Assembly (NCBI RefSeq): GCF_910592395.1
Contig: NC_088319.1
Coordinates: 5,458,001-5,522,000, forward strand
DNA: 64,000 nucleotides
Direction of reading: 5' to 3'
From: Lineus longissimus
Taxonomy: Eukaryota; Nemertea; Pilidiophora; Heteronemertea; Lineidae
The notes below the pieces were generated by a model. The model made no database searches and was not told where the DNA came from. It saw only the letters and a program-made list of their open reading frames with translations. Made by a program: the position numbers and the translations under genes. Shown here piece by piece: positions 55,916 to 64,000 of this stretch (its first letter is position 1; every line of letters begins with the position of its first letter).

Positions 55916-56270
55916 GTACGTCATGGATAGAATACGGTATTTTTCTATAAAAATGCTCATGGTGTGTGTAATGTTGATTTTTAGGAAACGGTGTAATGAA
56001 ATTCTGTGTTGGCAGAGAGAATATTCTTCGATCTGCTTGGAGAATGGGTTAAGAGCAGCCATGAATCGAAGCCTAAAATAAGAAGTGTTACGTTGCAACC
56101 GAAGATAATGTCTTATGTAGGCCGATGATTCTTTGGAATGAAGTGGAATTGTCTGCTACTTATATGTTTGCTGCTGTTTGCAGCTACATTTGTATTTTAA
56201 CTTATCAAAATATGATTATACATGCTAACAAAAAACACCTCAAAATTCACCGAAATCGAAAGGAGTCTCG
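55916..56270. other. Stretch after the CCCH exon, no partner exon found
   Basis: No downstream exon with a compatible phase and a third CCCH finger was recognised. Confidence 0.35.
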
Positions 56271-56347
56271 GCATACTTAATTGAAATCGAAAGTAATATA
56301 GGTATACCCAGATCAGAATCTAAAGTACACGTAGTTGTGATACACCA

Positions 56348-56560
56348 GATCGAAATTGAAAGTAGTCTTGGTATACCAGATCGAAATTGAAAGTAGTCTT
56401 GGTATACCAGATCGAAATAGAAAGTAGACTTGGTATACCTGATCGAAATAGAAATTAGTCTTGGTATACAGCAGATCGAAATAGAAAGTAGACTTGGTAT
56501 ACCTGATCGAAATAGAAAGTAGACTTGGTATACCAGATCGAAATAGAAAGTAGTCAATAT
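56348..56560 (+). repeat. 31-bp tandem repeat array
   Basis: About seven units of GATCGAAATAGAAAGTAGAC plus TTGGTATACCA, period 31, with small variations. The last unit is cut by the MULE-like insertion at 56562. There are no spacers, so it is not a CRISPR array. Confidence 0.9.
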
Positions 56561-56561
56561 A

Positions 56562-59181
56562 GGTAGTTGATAAAGCTTGGAATCGGTGAAACCTTGGAAC
56601 CAGTGATAAACCTTGGAATAGTCAGTACTAACCGTGGAATCACTGTGCAAGTACCGCGTGAAATCGGGTGCGTTCCTTCCACGATTTATACCCTTCCAAC
56701 TGCCAATCTCGTCCCAGCTGACTTTATTGATAGCAATTTGACAGTAGTTCCAGAAACCACCTTTTTGTGGCGGATGACATCATCACGGAATGCATTTGAA
56801 ATGCGTTGTTGTCGTTAAAATATAAACTTATATTCATTTTGGGCCGCAATTGCAAATATCTAATGATTTCTTTTCAATGAAAGCAAAAGAAAGGTTTTGT
56901 GATTGTTTTGTGTTCCATATACTAAAATAAAACGTTTTTATTAGAAGAATCATTTTGTATATATAATGCTCTGATTAAGCTTGGTAGATAGGACAAACAT
57001 GCACACGGGAATCACTAAAAAATATGTCTGCTTAGAACTGGTGACATCACGAAAAGATATCTACATCCCTCGATGTGTACAAGAAGATGTACGAAATCGC
57101 TCACAGCGAAGGAATTTGTTCACATTTTTCATCTCCAAACCATGCTAAAACCTTCGGTAATAAACTTTCATCTACGTTTCTTGTCATGTTTAAGATGATG
57201 TACGGATAAGTGCCAGCCGGTACTGCATGATGTAGTCAATCTTCTCTGTATCACCCTGTATGTTCACACCGCTCCGTAGTTCAAATAGGCCCCGTGTGGT
57301 GGCGTAGTAAGCGGAGCGCTGATTGGTCCATATTATGGGTGTGTGGTGGGCGTGTCGTGACGTGGAGATCAGGTCTCACTAGCCAGTGCAATGGCCGGGC
57401 CTACCTGGCTCTACAAATGGTGCGACGTCATTTCATGCATACCCCTGTTCAAGTGGCTGTCGACCTTGCAGTATATCACTCTCACACATAAACCTATACA
57501 TTTCTGAATAGCTTGTCGCTTCTAGAATACATCTGGCCAGCTTTCATTGTTATCAAGTAATTCAGTCATGAGAACATGGGGGCAGCACAATAGGGGAAAC
57601 AGGGGCAAACTGGAAACTGGACCCCCTAACTTTGGAGCACTGTCACTCGCTCACATGTATGCTTGGGATATCCATATTCACTCAACTAATACTTAATGAC
57701 CTAAAGTTTAGAACTATGCCAATGAAAGTTGCCTGGATCATCCATCCACTGAGATAACTGACAAAATATTTTTTGGTATTGAAATTCCGTTTTGCCCCAT
57801 ATATGAGGTAAAATGGAACACCCCATGGGGCATTATGGAACCAACGTTGAAAGCAATATGTGAAAATTAATTTTTCAATGGTTTTAATCATGGGTATTTA
57901 TTCATCAACCTTTACACCAATTGTGATGTTTCAACCAAAAATACAAGTTGGTGACGCACAATTGAATGTGAATATCTGTTTTTGGAAAACAGAACATTTT
58001 CTGAAATTTAATGAAGATTAACTGGGGCCATTTTGCCCCTCACCCGAGTGGACCATTTTGCCCCAAAACATTTTATTTATATTTACACTCCAGTGATCTG
58101 AAACAAGGCAGAATCATAACACTAATTTACCGTGTGCTGGTACCTCTTGGCCTCATCTGTACATAGACTGTTTAAGATATCTGAATCTCTGCTCTCTCTG
58201 GGATCTACCTGTCAACGAATGGGCCCTTGTCATAGATCTGGGGGGTCAAAAATATTCAAACACTCTGATCTCCTCTATGTTTCCATTTGGAATCATGATA
58301 TTTTATTGTAGGGGCATGGACATCCTAAGCTATGATTTGACAGGAATCCATCAGATGGTGGCACCTCCTTGGTGGAGATTTTGTGATGTTCCGTTTTGCC
58401 TCATGGTGCCATTTTGCCCCACTTTCCCCTACATGAGACACCCTGTACATCGATGAAAATTTTGAAAATTTCACCTTGCCGCCTTATAACTTGACAATTA
58501 ACATCGATGGTGAAATAATATTTTTATAAACTTCTACTTATCACCTTGAGAAAGCCAAATAATAACAATTTTAAATTTTGATACCAAAATAGGGTGCCGT
58601 TGCGGCTTTTCTTTGAGCATTTTGACCGCGAAGTCTCACCTTGAGAACATGCGCACTCTGACAGGAACCAGTTCATGTCAACATCCGATTGAGCTATAAA
58701 TACCATGCGAGGCCTGGTCACTGCGGACGTGCACAGAAGAAGCTGATATTTTCCTCAAATAATCGTCAGAGCTACCTCTTCACAAAATACCCAGGACACC
58801 GACATTTGAACATGCAGCAATAGCGATATGATAGGCTTATCTGTATCCATGGTAATCGCCTGAGATTGAAGAACTTTTTTTTTAGGGGGGGGACCAATGT
58901 TGACCTGATCACCACTGGCTAGTGAGACCTCAGTAATGTACACTGGAGGCGAGGTATGACTGGGTTGTTCTAAAATATAGATTGTTGAATCGGATATGCG
59001 ACTGATTTCTAAACTACCGTCAAATTCCGATCTGATCATGTAAAAATAATCTCCAAATATTGATTCGTAACCACCTTAGGTTCCAATCGCATTATTTCAT
59101 GTTTTTATGCATTTTTAGGACTGATTCCAAGGTTTATCACTGGTTCCAAGGTTTCACTGATTCCAAGCTTTATCAACTACC
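56562..59181. mobile_element. MULE-like TIR element family G, copy 2 (interrupted)
   Basis: Same long TIRs as 26729-27720, flanked by a different 9-bp duplication GTCAATATA (56553-56561 and 59182-59190). A 1,558-bp TIR element sits inside at 57372-58929; without it this copy is about 1,059 bp. Confidence 0.9.
57372..58929. mobile_element. TIR element nested in family G copy 2
   Basis: Perfect 17-bp inverted ends GGTCTCACTAGCCAGTG (57372-57388) and their inverse (58913-58929), with TCA duplicated outside (57369-57371 and 58930-58932). Copy 1 of family G shows the uninterrupted target (GAGATCAGTAATG). A 3-bp duplication would fit PIF/Harbinger or CACTA-type elements. The interior repeats TTTTGCCCC-type stretches and has no transposase. 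Confidence 0.88.
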
Positions 59182-59190
59182 GTCAATATA

Positions 59191-59569
59191 TGCTGGAATC
59201 ATACATGTCATGCTGCCAAATACGGCACAATCACTATCAAACAAACTTAAGTTATAACAAGTATTTGATTTTACCTTCAATCATAGGTTTGGCACTTTTG
59301 TGCCGAATTTATAAGTAAAAAATGATTGGTGACTGGTGACTGGCGACTGGCAAAATGCAATGACTGGCGGAAAACCCACACTCCATTCTGTTGTGACACC
59401 TAGACACCTCCAATATGCTTAAGCTATTGTTAATACGCTCAATGATGGATGACAGTCGTTTTTGAGTTCTTTAATGACACATGTGTATCACGACATTATC
59501 CACGTGAACACGTGAACGTCACATCATCTGTTATTCAAGGGACAATATAGGCAGCAGCTAGGCAGGCAA
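59191..59569. other. Stretch without recognised gene
   Basis: Contains a short GACTGG-type degenerate repeat (about 59328-59368). No exon seen. Confidence 0.4.
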
Positions 59570-59765
59570 GATAAAGTTACAAAAATACACCAATAGGTGT
59601 CTTTCACGTCTCACAGTAAGTCGTAATTATTCACGCTTTTACGAGGGATATATTTAGTGCTGAATCTGACATGACCCAGAGCCCTTACTGTGTATATTAG
59701 TCACCTGAAGATGGCCAAATTAGCCCCTCTGCTCCTGCCTTTAGTTCACCTTTAAGGGTGAACAA
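59570..59765 (+). repeat. Repeat family E, copy 2
   Basis: Direct match to 24459-24606, with extension on both sides. The preceding 50 bases (GGCAGCAGCTAGGCAGGCAAG) match 25165-25210 in inverted form. Confidence 0.75.
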
Positions 59766-59769
59766 AATG

Positions 59770-60180
59770 CACATTTTGATGCCGCCGGTGTTTCGTCGTT
59801 CGTAGGGGTTGTGGAACTGCCAATGGCCGTTCGTTGCTCTTCGCAATTGGGACTTTTTGTAAATTGCCTAAAACGCCAACGTGAACGCCGATCTCATTGT
59901 TTGACTTCCTGATAACGAAGTGGAACAATGGGATAGGCTTTCACGTGGTCATTTCGGGGGCTTTGCGAAAATTCCCTCATGGCTCGTCGTAGTGGCTTCT
60001 GTGAAAGAATGCCATAATCGATCATTCGAGCGTTTGAAGGAAACAAAATGGTGTGTCGTAGATCATTGGGGTTGCAAAACCTGCCTGGCCTAATGGCGAT
60101 TAGCCGTTCGTCGCTCTTTGTATTAGCTCGTCGTAGTCACGTGGCTTCTATGTGGATCGTTCGAGTGTTAGAGAACAAAA
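59770..60180 (+). repeat. Diverged internal direct repeat
   Basis: GTGTTTCGTCGTTCGTAGGG ... GGCCGTTCGTTGCTCTT near 59788-59843 reappears in altered form at 60050-60120 (GTGTGTCGTAGATCATTGGG ... TAGCCGTTCGTCGCTCTTTG), each followed by CACGTGG and GTGGCTTCT. No gene recognised. Confidence 0.55.
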
Positions 60181-60519
60181 CACTAAACCTGAACATTTTT
60201 TTAGAAGCGTTTATTTTTTCGAATATGCGAACATTTGTCGAATTGACTTATGAACCTAATAACATTTGGAGAAAATATTTTTCGCACTTTTTCTGACAAT
60301 AAAGGCACTAACAATACTATCTTTATCAGTCAGGTTTCGCTCGATTGTCCAAAATAACCCTTTCATCAGTCTTGGATTTGCTGAAAAATTTCACGTGCAG
60401 AATATGTGGGGGGTCAAATCAGCAAGTTCCAGCAAAAAGACCTTTGTTGCAGTTATTTCAAATGTTTTTCATAGATTGATACGACTAATTAGCAGAATAT
60501 TCTTATATTCAGGAAAAAG

Positions 60520-60556
60520 TTAGTGAAGTGAAGTTAGTGAAGTTAGTGAAGTCTAA
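60520..60556 (+). repeat. TTAGTGAAG short tandem repeat
   Basis: About four imperfect copies of GTTAGTGAA(GT). Confidence 0.8.
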
Positions 60557-60663
60557 CTGGTGAACCGGATTGCTGTCCATCTTGGTACCATAAGTGTTCG
60601 AATCACAAGGACCACAATCTACAAATACAATGTAGTTACTTAATGTGCTGTCTACTTGCGAGC

Positions 60664-60977
60664 TCAGTAACGATCCCAGCGTCTGATGATGTTATAAAGG
60701 CGGCTCCCAGGGCATTGGGTTGAACCTACATCCTTGTGCCCGCGCAGCGTGTAGCGGGAGGACACGTAACCACCGGAAACCCCGCAACTTATCAAGGCCT
60801 TAGCTGCATTTTGTGCACTGACCGTTGGCGAGCTTCCAGAGAAGGTTCCGATGAAGGCGATTCCAATAGACCTTGAGTTGTATCCGCGAGCGTGAGCACC
60901 GATCCGTTGCCATCCACGTCCCTCGTAGATTGTTCCATCTCCACCAACCAGGAAATTATACCCGATATCATCGAAAT
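60664..60977 (-). CDS. Peptidoglycan recognition protein, last exon
   Basis: The minus-strand exon runs from TTTTGCAG| to TGA at 60664, entering at phase 1. It encodes the second part of a PGRP/N-acetylmuramoyl-L-alanine amidase domain: FDDIGYNFLVGGDGTIYEGR, SIGIAFIGTFSG, LRGHKDVGSTQCPGSRLYNI. The catalytic Tyr (in GYNF), zinc His (RGHKDV) and zinc Cys (TQCPG) are all present, so an active, zinc-dependent, secreted amidase is expected. It would cut the muramic acid to L-alanine bond of bacterial peptidoglycan. Frame and splice site are intact. Confidence 0.92.
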
Positions 60978-61325
60978 CTGCAAAATAAGATGATTATTCG
61001 TGTTATTTCTCGTCAACGGTTTGTTTTTTAAATGTGGATCTTTTAAACCATTCCTTATTCTTTATCGATTATCATCCAATTTAAGAATGGTGCCTGTTAA
61101 TCTTGCCTGTCTTGGGGTGAGCAGTTTAAAACTCTTTCTCAGTTACGAAACCTAAGGAGGTTAAGTTCGGCCCGACTCCGACAACGAGAATAAGGTGATG
61201 ACTAGCTTTTGTGTGTTATGTCTTCAGTTTCACTTTCAGTGGGGTTTCCCCAATTTTCGCCAAGGTTAGTTAACACCAAACTATTTACTTATGTGAATAT
61301 CAAAACCACGCTTGTTAACACTCAC

Positions 61326-61529
61326 TATCCAATCCGCGTCTTGCCCTTCCATACATGTGGTCGTTCTGAATACTTCTGACACGGGCCTTGCATGCCGATT
61401 GCGAAGAGCACGATGGTGTATCGGTGTGGTGGATCACGACCATGTTCACTGGAGTCGACAGGCTTGTCGTGGACTTCGGATTCTGTGCCCTCCAGCTGCT
61501 TCTGGATACTACATAACATGCGTTGGAGT
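61326..61529 (-). CDS. Peptidoglycan recognition protein, middle exon
   Basis: Bounded on the minus strand by CCTAG| and |GTGAGT, phase 1 at both ends, 204 bases. It encodes SNACYVVSRSSWRAQNPKST, then VNMVVIHHTDTPSCSSQSAC and SIQNDHMYGR. The first zinc His lies in VIHHT. Joining to 60977 gives LDN|FDDIGYNF without a frame break. The exon with the signal peptide should lie upstream (above 61540) but I could not identify it. Confidence 0.9.
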
Positions 61530-61559
61530 CTAGGTACGAGAAAGGAGGAAAATATCCCG

Positions 61560-62880
61560 TTAGTCGATGTGCAGAAAATAATCAAATTTATCCTGTAAGC
61601 TTACTATATATATTAGGTCCTTGCTGTTACTGATACCAAACTTGAAGCGTAGGGCATGATTGGGCTTCTGCGAACGGTATCCTGACGTGTGCAAGCGTGT
61701 TCTACATCATTCTAAAATTATGAACATATGTCCGATCCAGAATGAGAAAATGTCCCCCTGGAAAAAGTTTCCTGTCCTTTGTATTATGACGGCTTGTGGT
61801 AGACGGTTTGATCTACATTATAAAGGCCATGATAATCAAAATATTTTGTAACCGTGTTACTGAAATGTAAACATCCTGTTGGGTCCCAAAATAAGATTTA
61901 AGACAAAACAAACTTTGAAATAATCAGCCCTGTTGTTTTCGCAAAAAAAGGACTGGCATTTACTTATGAAAAGGCAAGCGGACGTTTACAACTTATTAAA
62001 TCAACTCATTCAACGGAGCATTAGGTTTTTCATTTTGACGTGTGCGAAATGATAACTCACACAACAGGTATGAGTCTAATGGTTACGTGTATATACATAT
62101 AATCCATATGTCCATGAATCTGAAAATTTTAGCGGTTGCTCCATAGGAATTCTAGTTCCGGTATTTTCGTGATTTCGTGCACTGCTACCGTCCCTCCCAC
62201 CCTTCTAAAGACTTCAACGAAGGAATGCACCGAAGTGCGGGCAGCGTCTGGAGCAAGTTGCGGCGGCGACGGAGAGGGAAATTAAAAAAAAGGGAGAAGA
62301 AAAACTTCGACACAAGACGAGTGGAAAAAGGTCATTGATCTATTTACCCCGAAGTTTACATTTGTTTTATTGTTTGATTGATCCTAATAAAAAAACACTT
62401 ATCAAAAGTCAAGTTATTGAAATGATAATCTCTTTTATTGACAATATTTAATGTTTTTTACGAATTCGTCCTGGTCCAAAAAAAACAAACAATAAGCTTG
62501 TTCATTTCCACACTTGCTGGGCAGCTAGTCTTTTGAAGCAGATGATTACTTTTATTAACACACTTGCAATTTTATACCCACGAAGATGAAAAAAACATTG
62601 ACCAGCGAGTGGACAACTTACTGCATTTGTCAATTTATCTGTAAACTACCTTCAGTGCACTTAAATCATCATATTTTTTTCTGAAATTGATTGATTGGTG
62701 TCGGTAAATGTTCGGTTTCATTCCGTTCTACAGGGTGTCTCCCCCAAAAAGTATCCCCACCTCATTTATTTTCGATGAAAAGGATGGTTAATGGTTGGAG
62801 TTAGCACCAGCATCAAAATCAAAGGTCATAGTTTTGTTAGCTTTAGCATATGAGAAGGAAGGATCATGGTTGGGGTTTAT
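61560..62880. other. Upstream region of PGRP gene, no first exon recognised
   Basis: The signal-peptide exon and promoter of the PGRP should be here or beyond. No convincing ATG-donor pair of the right phase was seen. GGGTGTCTCCCCCAAAAAGT near 62732 resembles 16790 (GGGTGTCTCCCAAAAAGTG), probably a repeat end. Confidence 0.4.
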
Positions 62881-62904
62881 AGCTATAGCATGATCCTGCC
62901 ATGG

Positions 62905-63757
62905 TATAAAAGGTTCAAAAGTGCATCATTGATGTCAAAAAGTGGCTTCACCTCAACAAGTTAGCTCTGAATGCTCCAAAGACTGAGTTCATGGACATTG
63001 TATCAAGTCGTAGACTTGGTTCAGTGCCTGAAATCACCATTGATGGTGTATCCATCTCAAGCTCCGAGTCGGTCAGAGATCTTGGTGTCAGGTTTGACAA
63101 AAACATGACTATGAAAGATCATATTCGCAACATGTGTAAATCCATGTACTTCTCCTTGTACCGGATAGGTCGGATCCGCAAGTTCCTTGACCAAGCCAGT
63201 GCTGAACACCTTGTCCATGCTTACGTCACCTCAAGGCTGGGTATGAGCAATGGGCTTCTGTACGGTTTACCGGACCAAACCATTGCTCCGCTCCAGCGGG
63301 TACAGAACTCAGCCGCTAGGCTTATCTGTGGTACGAAGAAGCGTGATCACATCGCCCCCATCTTGAAGCAGCTCCATTGGCTCCCAGTAAAGAGCCGAGC
63401 TGTCTTTAAGGTGCTGGTGATGTGTTTCTAGGCCCTCAATGGACTTGCGCCATCATATCTGTCTTCACTTTTGCAGCGTAACGAAGGTGGGCGCCTTACC
63501 AGGTCATCCTGTTCAAAGTGTCTCCTTGTACCTCGCTCAAAATCAAAGTACGGGGATCGCAGTTTCTCCGTGGCTGCCCCTTATCTCTGGAATCGACTCC
63601 CCAAAGCAATTACATCTGCTGAGACCCTCACCCAATTCAAATCCCTTCTTAAAACAAACTTGTTCAATCTTCACTTCAAAAAATAGAGGAGGTAGCGCTT
63701 TGAGCAGGGTGACCTGGAAAGGCGCTTTACAAATTCTATATTTATTCATTTAATTTA
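62905..63757 (+). mobile_element. 5'-truncated LINE (CR1/L2/jockey-like), 3' end
   Basis: It encodes the C-terminal end of ORF2 after the RT: WLHLNKLALNAPKTEFM, SVRDLGVRFDKNMTMKDHI, RVQNSAARLICGTKKRDHIA, PILKQLHWLPVKSRAVFK, then LNGLAPSYLSSLL and LWNRLPKAITSAETLTQFK. One in-frame stop (TAG at 63429-63431) interrupts an otherwise continuous frame that ends near 63686. The 3' tail has the typical GAAAGGCGCTTTACAAATTC and TATTTATT end. Truncated at the 5' side as usual. Confidence 0.85.
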
Positions 63758-63780
63758 TTTATAGCATGAAATTGGCCTTT

Positions 63781-63886
63781 CCCCCAATGCCCTGCTAAAA
63801 CATGTCAGAAGGAAGGGGAGGGGGTTTGGGGGACTCCCCCAATGCACTGGCTAAAACATGTCAGAAGGATGGGGTTTGGGAGGCTT
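63781..63886 (+). repeat. 55-bp tandem duplication
   Basis: Copies at 63781 and 63836 share CCCCCAATGC and TAAAACATGTCAGAAGGA, with G-rich ends differing by indels. Confidence 0.85.
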
Positions 63887-64000
63887 TCCCATGTCAAACA
63901 GTTGTGTGAGTTCACTAGAGCTTGTACTTAACATATAATGACCAGTTTGACGAACTCCTATTCGGGTATTTTTAAACTGTGTATGGCCTAGTATATGTCA

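Noticed and set aside
56348-56560. CRISPR-like regular repeats of 31 bp
   Set aside because: The units are directly joined without unique spacers, in a eukaryotic context; it is a plain tandem repeat.
63439-63753. 104-codon frame overlapping the LINE tail
   Set aside because: Shadow of the LINE ORF2 frame, which has clear family motifs.

Overview
This is a eukaryotic, animal-type genomic window, most likely from a marine invertebrate (lancelet, hemichordate, echinoderm and mollusc all stay possible; I cannot choose from sequence alone). The reasons are small phase-conserved exons split by GT-AG introns, very dense transposable elements of types common in such animals (DIRS, CR1-like LINE, BEL/Pao, Polinton-like polymerase, PIF/Harbinger, Tc1/mariner and MULE-like MITEs), and host families such as an ankyrin-ZU5 protein and a peptidoglycan recognition protein (PGRP). 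There is no bacterial operon structure, CRISPR array or rRNA, and I recognised no tRNA.

Layout. 0-7.2 kb: a DIRS-like tyrosine-recombinase retrotransposon on the minus strand (Gag, reverse transcriptase/RNase H, recombinase) whose recombinase gene is split by a 1.18-kb repeat (family A). 7.2-12.8 kb: a decayed Polinton-like protein-primed DNA polymerase (plus strand) abutting a CR1-like LINE (minus strand: PHD finger, coiled coil, SGNH esterase, endonuclease) and small relic ORFs. 13-25.6 kb: gene-poor, with a 115-bp-arm palindrome, BEL/Pao and Tc1 relics, MITEs, one possible minus-strand exon, and an 846-bp terminal-inverted-repeat (TIR) element with a 9-bp target-site duplication (TSD). 26.4-32 kb: a repeat (family B) full of CTCF-like and nuclear-receptor-like motifs, carrying a nested MULE-like element; then a PIF/Harbinger derivative; then family A copy 2.

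33.5-49.6 kb holds the main host gene: 20 predicted coding exons on the plus strand encoding about 1,036 residues, with about 11 ankyrin repeats mostly on single phase-0 exons, a ZU5 domain, and a C-terminal region ending in a short coiled coil. Two adjacent ankyrin exons were recently duplicated in tandem as a 1-kb unit. 50-55 kb: family A copy 3 and tandem repeats. 55.5-55.9 kb: a CCCH zinc-finger exon with a frameshift. 56.3-59.2 kb: a second MULE-like copy interrupted by another TIR element. 60.7-61.5 kb: two minus-strand exons of a PGRP with all amidase residues. 62.9-63.8 kb: the 3' end of a LINE.

The most interesting signal is a repeat superfamily (families A and B). Each begins TTTTTA plus a hairpin and a GC-rich simple repeat, followed by units that each carry a near-consensus CTCF-type motif and a DR3 direct repeat of AGGTCA. 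Such elements could scatter architectural and nuclear-receptor binding sites; this is inference and testable.
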